From: Moraxella sp.
Lineage (GTDB): Bacteria; Pseudomonadota; Gammaproteobacteria; Pseudomonadales; Moraxellaceae
Direction: 5' to 3'
Length of the DNA stretch: 64,000 nt
Assembly: GCA_030528385.1 (NCBI GenBank)
Contig: JAUMYZ010000004.1
Coordinates: 140,281-204,280 of the forward strand
Part shown: positions 27,498-36,778 of the stretch, one piece after another
Layout: each line of letters begins with the position of its first letter
How positions within the stretch are numbered: position 1 is the first letter of the stretch
The notes under the pieces: generated by a model
Told to the model about the DNA's origin: nothing
Databases searched by the model: none
The model's input: only the letters and a program-made list of their open reading frames with translations
Translations under genes and position numbers: made by a program

Positions 27498-30400
27498 TTA
27501 TGAATGTTTTACGACATCATCAGCCAAAGCGTACAGTTTTTCACGCAAGGCTTTACGGTATTTGATTTTGGATAAGCTGGCAATGCTTGGGTCTTGGGCA
27601 AATTCACCATAAACGCTTGTCGCTTCGGTCAAAAGTTTGTCAAGCTGTCCTAATTCGTTCAAATCTTCTTTGCCGTATTGATGTCTGGCAAATAATGCCA
27701 ATAAATCATTATTGGTAATCACATCAGTTAGCCCCCATTGGATACGAAACTCTAAAAAATAGCGGTGTGTGGCTTTGGTGTGTGCCTGTGCGATGACCGC
27801 CAAGCCATCAAATTTGCCATCATGATTTTTGTTAATGGTTGTGCTTAGCTCATCTTGGTTGATTTCGCCTTGGCAGATGGATTGTGTGGTGGTGCTTATT
27901 TGCTCGGCAAGTGTGCGGTCTTCAAGTGTGTCGGCAAATTTTTGTAGGTCTTCTTGGGTTTTTTCTGCCCCTATTGTATCGCCATTGGCAATCTGTTCTA
28001 ACAGTAGATTAACCAACATGGTCAAATAATCATAATCCACTTTGATGTCTTTGATGTGTGTCATGGTAAGTTCAATCTGCCAAATGGGGACTTGGTTTTT
28101 GTTGGCAAAATGCTGTTTTAACTCATTAGCCAGTGTTACTGTTAGGGCAATTTCTTCGTCAGTAGTCATGCCAAGATGTTCAATTAAGGCGTTAGGATTG
28201 TCATAATTAAAACCAATGTTTTGACCACTGTCATCTTGCTGGGCGTCATATTGCATGAGTTTGGCGACATTAGCGTTATAACGGCGTAACGCTTCCATCA
28301 TGTTTTCACGCTCGGTCTCTGATGGTGGTAAGTGGTTAAAATCATCAGTTCTTTGGCGTATGTTTTCAATGATTTGGCGAGTTTCTGCAATGATTTGACT
28401 AAACTCCCCTGCCAAAATACCGTCTTTTTGGTTGCTAGTTTTACGCTCTTCATCTGACAGCTCGGCAGAGTTTTTGTTGGCATAAATGGCAAGTGCTTCG
28501 TTCATCAAATTTTCATTGTGCGTTGGCCAACGATAATTGACAATCCGTCCCCATGGTTTTGTTTTGGGGTTGTCTTCACTTAGACGGTTGGTGCGTGAAT
28601 AGGCTTGGATAAGACTTGCTTCTTTGAGTGTTCTGTCCACATACAATGTATTAAGCTCAGGGGCATTAAAACCTGTCAAAAGTTGGTCTATCACAATCAC
28701 AATATCCAAAAACTTGCCATCTCTTGTTTTTTTGCTTAGGCGACTTATCACATCTTCGGTATAGCCTGTTACATCGTCCAAGCCAAATTTTGTGCCAAAC
28801 TTTTCATTATAAGCGTTTATGGCTTCACGTAGCCCTGTATTGCTTTCAACCATGTTGTCGCTGTTGTTGCTGTTTAGGCTGTAAGTTACTGCCACATTTA
28901 GAGTAAACTCGCCACGCTCGGCACGTTCACGATTGACACGCACAAACTCATGAAAATACATCATCGCCATGGGACTGCTTGCCTTACCACCACCTACATG
29001 GGTGGTCAAAATGGCGTTATAGCGTGCTGTTTGGGTGGCGTTGTCCCAGACAGAACGATTTTTCCAATGATGAAAAATATCCGCCACCACCAAGCGAACA
29101 TGGTCAACATTATTGTCATAAAAACTGGGGCTGATACTGTCGTCCATGTCTTCATCGCTCATTTTGGCGATTTTGTCTTTGATTTGCTCATCACTCCATT
29201 TGGGATATTTATCTTGATAAAACTTGGGCAGATAGTTGTTTTTCATCTCTTCTGTGCTAATTGTGGTTGCAAAGTCCACTTTAAAACCCAAGACATTTTT
29301 ATCAGCAATGGCTTCACGAATGGTATAAGCATGTAGCATTTCTCCAAAAATATCGCCTGTGCGTTTGCCCTTGGTGGTCTCATCAAACATCGGCGTGCCT
29401 GTATAGCCCACCCAAGCGGAATGTTTAAAGGCTTTTTGGATAGCTTCAAAGCTCTCCCCCCCTGTGGAACGGTGGGCTTCATCTACGATAAAAACGATAT
29501 TTTTATCAGGTGGCGTAAATGAACGGCGTTTTATCAATGTATGCAATTTTTGTACTGATGTTACAATAATGCCACCTTCTTTATTGCCCAGTTTTCGCTG
29601 TAAATCGCTGGTGTTGGCTGTGTCTTGTATGGTGCCAATACCATCTGTATTATCAGGGTCATAGGCTTGATAATCTTCTAATGTTTGGTTGGTCAAGGCG
29701 ATTCTATCTACCAAAAACACCACTTTATCTACTTTGGGGTGGCGACTGGCAAGCCACGCTGTTTTAAAACTGGTGATGGTTTTGCCTGAGCCTGTGGTGT
29801 GCCAAATATAGCCAATTTTGTTCAGTCCAAAGCTAAAATCAGCACGTTTTAACGCCTGCATGACTTTTTGGGTGGCATAGACTTGATAGGGACGCATAAC
29901 CCTTAATGCCTGTTTATTTTTTGTGCCGTCTAAAATCATAAAACTGGTCGCCATCTGGTGTGCCATCGGGATAGATAGCATATTGTCAGCAAACTCACGC
30001 CAATCACGCACGATTTTATTATCATCTTTGCGTTGCCAGTTAAAGGCAAAACTTTTATTAAATCGGTCAGCGGTGGTATTTGCCATGTATTTGACGTTGT
30101 TTGGTGTGATGGCAACCAAAATTTGTAAAGTAGAAAAAATATCCCCGTACTGACGTTCTTTGATATATTGGTGCATTTGGTTTAGAGCTTCATTGACATC
30201 ACGAGTGTCTTTTTTCTCTTCAATTTGGATAATTGGCAAGCCGTTAATCAAAAGTGTTGTGTCAAAAATACGTTCTTGATTGCCGATGATTGTCGCAGGA
30301 CGGCGGATTTGATTGACCACTTGATAGACAGTATCGCCTGCACCGATTTGGTTTTGGTCAAAGACGGTCAAAAAAACGTGCCGACCATCGTCTAAATCAA

Positions 30401-30743
30401 TCTCTATTTGTGAGACGCCATTTGTGCCATATAAAAACTGACCTGCCATAAACGGCGTAGCAAGCCCATGAATGATTTTTTTGACTTGGGCAAATTCATT
30501 GACGCTCAATGGGTGGTTTAGGGTGTTTTGGTTTAATCTTTCCAAAATTTCCTTAAAATTTGCCCACAAATCATCAGTGCTTTTAATGGTTGGTTCATAT
30601 TGCCACAATCGTGTTTTTATCACATCGCCACGATTTATCAGTGCGTCAAGCTCGTTGGGAGCGGTCAGCGTGCCTGAACAAATGTAATTAATCAATTCTT
30701 TTTCAAAAGCAAGCTCGCTTTGGGTGTTGGTTTGAATACTCAT
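27498..30743 (-). CDS. hsdR: Type I restriction enzyme, endonuclease/translocase subunit HsdR
   Basis: 1081 residues. An N-terminal nuclease domain with D161 and the E-x-K element in IEEKKD (175-179); superfamily 2 motor with Walker A TTGSGKT (316-322) and DEAH (421-424, VDEAHRS); second RecA lobe with the YSRTNRL motif; and a C-terminal helical domain that docks on HsdM. All catalytic elements are intact, so restriction should work. The ATG at 30743 is preceded by AAAGGAAAT. It sits between two hsdS genes, an unusual position, and is flanked by the 721-bp perfect repeats. Confidence 0.97.
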   Translation of the reverse strand: MSIQTNTQSELAFEKELINYICSGTLTAPNELDALINRGDVIKTRLWQYEPTIKSTDDLWANFKEILERLNQNTLNHPLSVNEFAQVKKIIHGLATPFMAGQFLYGTNGVSQIEIDLDDGRHVFLTVFDQNQIGAGDTVYQVVNQIRRPATIIGNQERIFDTTLLINGLPIIQIEEKKDTRDVNEALNQMHQYIKERQYGDIFSTLQILVAITPNNVKYMANTTADRFNKSFAFNWQRKDDNKIVRDWREFADNMLSIPMAHQMATSFMILDGTKNKQALRVMRPYQVYATQKVMQALKRADFSFGLNKIGYIWHTTGSGKTITSFKTAWLASRHPKVDKVVFLVDRIALTNQTLEDYQAYDPDNTDGIGTIQDTANTSDLQRKLGNKEGGIIVTSVQKLHTLIKRRSFTPPDKNIVFIVDEAHRSTGGESFEAIQKAFKHSAWVGYTGTPMFDETTKGKRTGDIFGEMLHAYTIREAIADKNVLGFKVDFATTISTEEMKNNYLPKFYQDKYPKWSDEQIKDKIAKMSDEDMDDSISPSFYDNNVDHVRLVVADIFHHWKNRSVWDNATQTARYNAILTTHVGGGKASSPMAMMYFHEFVRVNRERAERGEFTLNVAVTYSLNSNNSDNMVESNTGLREAINAYNEKFGTKFGLDDVTGYTEDVISRLSKKTRDGKFLDIVIVIDQLLTGFNAPELNTLYVDRTLKEASLIQAYSRTNRLSEDNPKTKPWGRIVNYRWPTHNENLMNEALAIYANKNSAELSDEERKTSNQKDGILAGEFSQIIAETRQIIENIRQRTDDFNHLPPSETERENMMEALRRYNANVAKLMQYDAQQDDSGQNIGFNYDNPNALIEHLGMTTDEEIALTVTLANELKQHFANKNQVPIWQIELTMTHIKDIKVDYDYLTMLVNLLLEQIANGDTIGAEKTQEDLQKFADTLEDRTLAEQISTTTQSICQGEINQDELSTTINKNHDGKFDGLAVIAQAHTKATHRYFLEFRIQWGLTDVITNNDLLALFARHQYGKEDLNELGQLDKLLTEATSVYGEFAQDPSIASLSKIKYRKALREKLYALADDVVKHS

Positions 30744-30785
30744 GATATTTCCTTTGTTTATGGTTAATGTTTGATAAGTGAAAAG

Positions 30786-31988
30786 TTACACAAACATCTG
30801 TTGCAACAACGCCTTTTTAAGCGTTTTTAAATGCGCTAACTTACGCTGATGAAGGGTAATAAGCTCATCTACTTGGCGGAAAAGCTGAATAATTTTTCTT
30901 TGCTCATCATCATTCGGCATAAAAATTTGAATTGTTAAAAAATCTTTTTCTGGAATTTTCCATTGACCATAAACAACACCTTGGCGAAAGCGTACCATAT
31001 TATAGATAAAGTCTTTGCGTGTAGATAAAATTCCTATAAACTGGCTTTCTAACTCTTTTTTTGAACGAAAAATGCTATACACAGGAGAAATAACGGCTTT
31101 TCCTGTTCTGTTGAAGCCAATAGACCCTGTTTCTAGATTATTGGAACTATAAATAAAATCCCCCAAACAAGTCATTTTGTATTTTTTGGTATTATCCTTT
31201 ACCAAAAAACTTCGGTCATAACGTTCGCTTTTTGGTGTAACACCAACCCCTTGAACAAATGACATAAGTGGATATTCTTCACTTTCTTCAATTTGTGTGT
31301 TTCTCTCAACTAACAAATCCCCCAACTTACACTGTTCCCAAGCGTCAGTAAATTGGGGAAAACGAATTTGTGGCACGGTTTCACCCTGAGCAGGGAACAT
31401 TTTTTGTAACAACCCTTTTTTTAGGGTTTTAACCTTATCTAATTGACCTTGATGTAAGGCAATGAATTTATCAATCTGACGGAAAAAATTGCCGATGGTG
31501 GTTTGTTCAGCGATTGAAGGTATCATAATGGGCATTTCTAAAAAAGTATCACTATGAATACGTTTAGCTTTTCTTGACCCATTTGCCTGCATTCCTTGAT
31601 ATAAATAAAATTCTTTTCTTAAAACATATCTTAAAAAGAAATCAGCATTTAAATCCTTTGAAATATCAAAAGCAGGAGCATCTAGTGTGCTTTCATAGCC
31701 ATCTAATGAATTTGGAATTATGCCAAAAGCCTGATTTAAAAAATCCAATTTACCATAAATAAATTGTCCTGATTTGCGTATATAGTATTTAGTTGCTTGA
31801 CTACCTGAATAAATTTCTTCCTTGCAAACAACACCTTTACCCCAAAGTTTAACTGTGAGCTTTTTAGCAGTTAAACCATTTGTACCCGAAATTCGGCTTT
31901 CAGTTAAGAAATCTCCAACTTTATATTGCTCCCAATCCCCATCAAATTGGGCAAAACGTAATTTGGGCGTGTTATTTGACTGTTTCAT
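30786..31988 (-). CDS. hsdS: Type I restriction-modification specificity subunit HsdS-A
   Basis: 400 residues. TRD1 (about 10-160) is unrelated to that of HsdS-B. From EQTTIGNFF (161) to the C-terminus it is identical to HsdS-B, including TRD2. The gene is intact and starts at 31988 inside an ATGA overlap with the stop of the half-size hsdS upstream, so the two are translationally coupled. hsdR follows after 42 bp. Because it is promoter-proximal it may be made in larger amount than HsdS-B. Confidence 0.95.
   Translation of the reverse strand: MKQSNNTPKLRFAQFDGDWEQYKVGDFLTESRISGTNGLTAKKLTVKLWGKGVVCKEEIYSGSQATKYYIRKSGQFIYGKLDFLNQAFGIIPNSLDGYESTLDAPAFDISKDLNADFFLRYVLRKEFYLYQGMQANGSRKAKRIHSDTFLEMPIMIPSIAEQTTIGNFFRQIDKFIALHQGQLDKVKTLKKGLLQKMFPAQGETVPQIRFPQFTDAWEQCKLGDLLVERNTQIEESEEYPLMSFVQGVGVTPKSERYDRSFLVKDNTKKYKMTCLGDFIYSSNNLETGSIGFNRTGKAVISPVYSIFRSKKELESQFIGILSTRKDFIYNMVRFRQGVVYGQWKIPEKDFLTIQIFMPNDDEQRKIIQLFRQVDELITLHQRKLAHLKTLKKALLQQMFV
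30788..31508 (-). repeat. 721-bp perfect direct repeat, copy in hsdS-A
   Basis: Partner of 26238-26958. Homology stops exactly after the GATGGTGGTTTGTTC segment, where TRD1 begins. The 17-bp CCGATGGTGGTTTGTTC at this edge is also present in the silent cassette (24040-24056). Confidence 0.95.
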
Positions 31989-32569
31989 AAAGTTGTTCCT
32001 TGTGCAAGTTTTGCCAAGATAAGGCGGTGTTGGTTGTCAGCGATTTGTTTTTTTAGTGTAATCAGCCGTTGTGATTGCAAATAGATATTGCCAATCAGTG
32101 CTTGTATGTCAAGGCTTGGCAAGGTGGGGAGTCTTAGCTCTTTTAACTGTTTGACGGTGTATTTTAGCACCTGCGAGCCTTGCAGCCCCAGACTAAACTG
32201 GCGAGCGATGTCGGCGTTTTCATTAAGCAGGTACAATAAATAAGTGGCATTTAGCTCAAATTTGGGCGTGATTTTGAGATAATTTTGGGTGTACAAATAG
32301 CCTTGATGTATCGCTTGCACTTGTGCCGCTTTGCCCGAAATCAAACTAAACACCACATCACCTGTGTTCAGCTGTGTAATGTTGTCCATGGTGCGAATTG
32401 GCTTGGGCGCGGCGTTTGGCACATCTGACTGCCAAAAATCTATGTCCAATTCGCTTTGTGTATAATAGTAGTACACAGGGGCGGATGGCTCTGTGCTCTC
32501 ATGGGTGCGAAATTGGGGCGTGCCACCTTGTAAATTGGCGATTTCACCCAGCAAAATTGTATCTTTCAT
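31985..32569 (-). CDS. Half-size HsdS-like protein (single target-recognition domain)
   Basis: 194 residues, first gene of the hsd operon. One TRD-like domain (MKDTILLGEIANLQGGTPQF... to LKELRLPTLPSLDIQ) is followed by one coiled-coil (about 150-190). This is the layout of half an HsdS and it is not related in detail to HsdS-A or -B. The ATG at 32569 fits the family and lies about 28 nt after the predicted transcription start. A longer frame begins at 32644, inside the promoter, and was rejected. Half-size S subunits can work as dimers on palindromic sites, so it could give a third specificity. A modulator or relic is also possible. Confidence 0.75.
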   Translation of the reverse strand: MKDTILLGEIANLQGGTPQFRTHESTEPSAPVYYYYTQSELDIDFWQSDVPNAAPKPIRTMDNITQLNTGDVVFSLISGKAAQVQAIHQGYLYTQNYLKITPKFELNATYLLYLLNENADIARQFSLGLQGSQVLKYTVKQLKELRLPTLPSLDIQALIGNIYLQSQRLITLKKQIADNQHRLILAKLAQGTTL

Positions 32570-32603
32570 CTGTGCCTTTGTTAAACTAAAATAATTTAGT
32601 GCA

Positions 32604-32631
32604 ATTATACGCCATCTTTTTAAAAAAGCAA
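32604..32631 (-). promoter_or_regulatory. Promoter of the hsd operon
   Basis: Minus strand: TTGCTT (32631-32626), 16-bp spacer, perfect TATAAT (32609-32604), upstream of the half-size hsdS. It is the only good promoter seen for the five-gene operon. Confidence 0.75.
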
Positions 32632-32764
32632 GCAGATTTTGCACTTTATTTTTATAATTTTAAAAAATTACTTAGTTTTACAACATTAAATGTCGCAAAT
32701 ATCAAGTCTATATGCTTATCTGGGCTGATATTAATCACGCTAAATTTTAATCCCGCCCAAACAA

Positions 32765-32792
32765 AAACCCCAAAGCCTAAGCCTTGGGGTTT
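32765..32792. terminator. Bidirectional hairpin terminator after the autotransporter gene
   Basis: AAACCCCAA(A)GC, loop CTAA, GC(C)TTGGGGTTT; on the minus strand it is followed by TTTTTG. It separates the autotransporter from the hsd operon. Confidence 0.8.
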
Positions 32793-32806
32793 GTGGGCAA
32801 GATTGC

Positions 32807-35800
32807 TTAGAACACAAAACTTGCACCGATATTGACGCCTTGGTTATTTGCTCCTTGTTGCCATTGACCTTGGTAGCTGATACCCAGTTTGGCATTGGCG
32901 GTGGGCTGATAAGTAAGACCCACCTTGCCAAGTCCAGCGTAGCGACTGGGCGTGTTTGACACCACGCCAAAACTTGCCGATGGCGTGCTGGCAAAGTGAG
33001 CTGTGGTCTTGCTGCCGTCATCGCCATTGTTATACACACCTGATACCGCCCCCGAGACAGCAAACTTGGGCGTAAGCGCGTATTGCCACGCCATCCCTGC
33101 TTGGTGGTAGAAGCTGTGTTGCTTGGCTTTGCCCACGTTTAGGGCGTAATTTGTGCCCGTTTCACGATAAGCGTCCGATGTAACCTGTGCATAGCCCACT
33201 TGGGCAAAGGGGGCAATGTGGCGACTGTCCGTGCCAATGCGATGACGCACCCCAAAGCCCACGCCATAAGTGCTTGCGTTGTAGTTGGATTTTGCTGTGC
33301 CTGCTTTTAAAATGTCAATCTGGCGTTCGCCTTTAATCTTGGCTTTGCTCACATCAGCGTGTCCATAAGCGACAGTATTGCCATATAATTTGGCGGCGTA
33401 CAAGGTTGCACCTGCAGTCTTAATGTCGGCACGATGATTGATCGTGTTTGCCTTGACATCACTGTCGCTATAAGACAGTGCCAAACCAACATTGGCAGTA
33501 CCCACAGTGGTCGCTGCCCCCAGCGTTATGCCTTTGTCTTTTTGGTTATAACCTGTCAGACCGCCCGCCAGTGCTTGTTTGTCATGCTCGCTGTTGGTTG
33601 CCACCGCCCAAATGCCCTTGCTTTGAATGTGCGACTTGGTGCTGTCCACCCGCTGTTGATGGCTGTTTAACAAGGTTTCATTGACCGCACCCATCAGTAG
33701 GGGCTGCAACTGCATATTGACCTGATTTAAGTTGTGGGCGATTTGCTCTTTGCTTAAGCCCTTACCGCCCAAATGGTCGCCATCTTTGAGCAATGCCTGA
33801 CCAAGTGCGTTGTTTTTGCGATTTTTTTCATCAACAAATAAATCGGTATAGGCTTCAATATACGCCTTGTCCAGCGTGTGTGCCAAATCCAGCAAGCGAT
33901 AATCGCCAAAGTGCTCCGCCACTGGGGCAAATTTTGCTTGTGGCAAATCAAGGTTGGGTTTTTCAACCACAGGTGGTGCTGGCTCAACGTCTGGTTGTTT
34001 AGGTGCTGGCGGCTTTGGCTGCTGTACTTTTGGCGGGTTGTTGGGCGCTGTTTCATTGTCTGTTTTGGGTTTTTCGGGTATTGGTGCTTCTGGTTTTTCA
34101 ACCACAGGTGGATTGTTGGGCACCACTTCAATTTCTGCAATGGGCAAATCAACCGTTGGTGGATTGTTGGGCACTTTTTCTACGGGTGGTTTGGGTGCTG
34201 GCGGCTTTGGCTGCTGTACTTTTGGCGGGTTGTTGGGCGCTGTTTCATTGTCTGTTTTGGGTTTTTCGGGTATTGGTGCTTCTGGTTTTTCAACCACAGG
34301 TGGATTGTTGGGCACCACTTCAATTTCTGCAATGGGTAAATCAACCACAGGTGGGTTGTTGGGCACTTGTTCTACAGGTGGTTTGGGAGCAGGCACAAGC
34401 TCAAGACCTGGAATGATTTCGGTTGGTGGTTTGATGGCTAAATGCACCTTATTGTTGTCATATTTTGCCTGAAAAGCAATCAGCGGGTTGTTGTTTTGTA
34501 CTTCTTTAAACTGCCCCACCAGCTGCTTTGCCACCAAGACGTCTTTAAACTCGCCACTTTTAATGCCAGACAGTGCGTCAGCAGTTTTGATGGCCAAGAT
34601 GCCTTTAGCGATGTCGGCTTTGCCCTGAACTTCCAGCTTGCCATAATCGTTTGGCTTGTTGATGGCGATTTGTAACATCTCGTCATTGTCCATCGTGTAG
34701 TTGCCTACAATGGTAACAAGGCCTTGCTCAATGTTAATGCCACCTTTCCAATGCTTGGTGTCGCCTGCAAAAATGAGCTTGCCCGCACCGCTTTTGGTCA
34801 GTGTGCCATTGCCCGTAATTTTACCCGTGGTGGCAAGTTGGGCGGTGCCAGCGTTAATTAAAAAATTAACCCCGCCGTCTTTAATCTCAATGTGTTGTTT
34901 GTCAGTAAAATCCTTAAAATACGACGTGGCGACAACCAATCCTTCGGGGGTGGTGATGGTGGCACCATCTAAGATTACATTGGCGTTTTGGTGGTTGCCA
35001 CGCTCAATCAAATAGGTTTTGAGCACGCCGCCCTTGCCCAAGACCAATCCTGCTGCACCGTCTTGACCCACCGTAACGCTGCGTGCTTGCAAGCTGGCGT
35101 CTTTGATGGTCAGTGTGCTTTTTTGGTCGGTGCGATTGCTTTTGCCACCGATATACACAACGCTTTGGTCGTCGCCATTGATGTCGGCACCCACAGTAAC
35201 TTTGGCATTGTTTTGTAAGGTCAGCTCACCAAAGCCCCTTTTGCCGACAAACAAATTGCCGCCAATGACAGCTTGGCTGTTGTCTATCAATGCCATGCCT
35301 GTTGCGTTTTCTTGATTTCCCAGCACCAAATCTTTGGCAAGGCGAATGGTAGAATTTTCGGTTGCGGTCAAATGACCCGTACCAGCAATGTCGCCCACCA
35401 GCAAATCGCCATAACGCACACCTGCTGTATTGTTCACGTCAAGTTTGCCACGACGCACGGTGATGTTGCCCACGCCACCGAGTACTTTGCCCAAGCTGAC
35501 TTCGGTGTTCACTTGTAGGGTTGCCCCGTCGGTGATGTTCAATGTGCCTTCGCCCGCCACGCCAATGTCCAAACCGCCACCAACGGTCAGTTTGGTTGCG
35601 TCATCTGCTGCGTTATCGCCCATCAGATTGACAGTGCCCATGCTGCCTTGTTGTAAACCGACAAACAAATTGTTATTGATGTTTGCCTTGCCTTGCTGAG
35701 ATATGTTCAATGTGGCGTTGCCTTCTTTGGCGATGGTGGCGTCGTTTTGTGTGTGTAGGGCTGATTGCTCGCCTTTGATGACAATTTGACCCTGCCCTGT

Positions 35801-36745
35801 AGCGGTATAACCAGCGTACAGATTGTGTGTGTCCAGCACAGCACCGTCTTGTACGTTGAGTTTGCCTGTGCCTGCATAACCAACTTCCAGCACTTTACTG
35901 GCACTTAGCTGTGTGCCTGTGCCTTGCAGTGTGAGCTGGCCGCTCCCATGCAGTGCTGGCTGTGTTTGGGCTTGTTCTTGTTTGAGCACGCCGACGGACA
36001 CTTCGCTAAACGCTGCATTGGCACCGTCTTGTAGCAACAATTCACCCTTATTGCCATCACCAACGCGAATGGTGGCAGTGTCTGCCTTGATGGCAGTGTC
36101 TGCCCCTGTCGCCACCACTTTGCCTTCGGCTTGGTTGCCGATGTTGATACGCTGTGCCACTTGCAGTACCGAACCGCCATCCAAACTTAACTGTCCGTTG
36201 TTTCTAAAACCAACAAACGCTTCTTGGGCGCTGACGACCGATTTTGCCACAGCACTGATGACGCTGGTGTTGTTGGGGTTTTTGCTGTTGACGCCAACTT
36301 GCAACGAAGCGGCTGGACTGCCCAACGAAGCGGCAGTCAGCGACACCAAGCTGTTGTCTTCCATCCGCACATTGTCAGCAATCAGCGAAGCACCACTTTC
36401 AATGTTGGTGCGACTGCCATTGCCCGTTCTGAATGCCTGTGCCTTTAACACACCCAAGTCAGTAACGCTGAGCGTGCGGCTTTTGACATCAACAGTTTTG
36501 CCATTGACGATGGAGCGATGGCTGATGATGTCGCCATCTGCGGTATAGACATCTTCTGAAAGATTGGTTATATCGCCGTTGGTATAATTTTGATTTTGTG
36601 CCAATGCCTGTGTGCTGAGTGCCACAGAGACCGCCAAGCTCAACGTTTTGATGGATTTGCTTTTGCCAACGGATTTGGCGATTTCACTGACGCATTGGTA
36701 CACACCCAAACTGCGATTAAAGATAACGCGATATACTTTATTCAT
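32807..36745 (-). CDS. Type Va autotransporter with extended signal peptide and proline-rich repeat linker
   Basis: 1312 residues. ESPR-type signal peptide MNKVYRVIFNRSLGVYQCV... with cleavage after A49 (TQALA). Residues 50-750 are a beta-helix passenger rich in T-x-x-I-x-x-G/A-x-L repeats (AIDA/pertactin-like). Residues 782-938 form a Pro-rich spacer with two 64-residue repeats (VPNNPPVVEKPEAP...). Residues 1040-1312 form an autotransporter beta-barrel ending in FVF. It should be secreted to the outer membrane as an adhesin or similar surface factor. AAGAAGGG lies 7 bp before the ATG at 36745; the in-frame ATG 33 bp upstream is rejected. No protease motif is seen. It lies in the same island as the hsd locus, as a separate transcription unit. 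Confidence 0.95.
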   Translation of the reverse strand: MNKVYRVIFNRSLGVYQCVSEIAKSVGKSKSIKTLSLAVSVALSTQALAQNQNYTNGDITNLSEDVYTADGDIISHRSIVNGKTVDVKSRTLSVTDLGVLKAQAFRTGNGSRTNIESGASLIADNVRMEDNSLVSLTAASLGSPAASLQVGVNSKNPNNTSVISAVAKSVVSAQEAFVGFRNNGQLSLDGGSVLQVAQRINIGNQAEGKVVATGADTAIKADTATIRVGDGNKGELLLQDGANAAFSEVSVGVLKQEQAQTQPALHGSGQLTLQGTGTQLSASKVLEVGYAGTGKLNVQDGAVLDTHNLYAGYTATGQGQIVIKGEQSALHTQNDATIAKEGNATLNISQQGKANINNNLFVGLQQGSMGTVNLMGDNAADDATKLTVGGGLDIGVAGEGTLNITDGATLQVNTEVSLGKVLGGVGNITVRRGKLDVNNTAGVRYGDLLVGDIAGTGHLTATENSTIRLAKDLVLGNQENATGMALIDNSQAVIGGNLFVGKRGFGELTLQNNAKVTVGADINGDDQSVVYIGGKSNRTDQKSTLTIKDASLQARSVTVGQDGAAGLVLGKGGVLKTYLIERGNHQNANVILDGATITTPEGLVVATSYFKDFTDKQHIEIKDGGVNFLINAGTAQLATTGKITGNGTLTKSGAGKLIFAGDTKHWKGGINIEQGLVTIVGNYTMDNDEMLQIAINKPNDYGKLEVQGKADIAKGILAIKTADALSGIKSGEFKDVLVAKQLVGQFKEVQNNNPLIAFQAKYDNNKVHLAIKPPTEIIPGLELVPAPKPPVEQVPNNPPVVDLPIAEIEVVPNNPPVVEKPEAPIPEKPKTDNETAPNNPPKVQQPKPPAPKPPVEKVPNNPPTVDLPIAEIEVVPNNPPVVEKPEAPIPEKPKTDNETAPNNPPKVQQPKPPAPKQPDVEPAPPVVEKPNLDLPQAKFAPVAEHFGDYRLLDLAHTLDKAYIEAYTDLFVDEKNRKNNALGQALLKDGDHLGGKGLSKEQIAHNLNQVNMQLQPLLMGAVNETLLNSHQQRVDSTKSHIQSKGIWAVATNSEHDKQALAGGLTGYNQKDKGITLGAATTVGTANVGLALSYSDSDVKANTINHRADIKTAGATLYAAKLYGNTVAYGHADVSKAKIKGERQIDILKAGTAKSNYNASTYGVGFGVRHRIGTDSRHIAPFAQVGYAQVTSDAYRETGTNYALNVGKAKQHSFYHQAGMAWQYALTPKFAVSGAVSGVYNNGDDGSKTTAHFASTPSASFGVVSNTPSRYAGLGKVGLTYQPTANAKLGISYQGQWQQGANNQGVNIGASFVF
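34002..34385 (-). repeat. Two near-identical 192-bp repeats in the autotransporter spacer
   Basis: Copies 34002-34193 and 34194-34385 encode 64-residue Pro-rich units and differ at few bases. A partial third unit follows. Copy number could change by slippage or recombination without a frameshift, because 192 is a multiple of three. Confidence 0.9.
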
Positions 36746-36778
36746 AAACAAACCCTTCTTACCCATAAAATAAAACAC

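Noticed and set aside
22944..32569. Invertible hsdS shufflon with inverted repeats
   Set aside because: All hsdS copies and the cassette are in the same orientation; no inverted hsdS repeat was found, so simple DNA inversion is not supported in this window.
33954..34472. Plus-strand Gly/Phe/Cys-rich frame of 172 codons
   Set aside because: Antisense shadow of the proline-rich autotransporter spacer; composition and repeats mirror that region.
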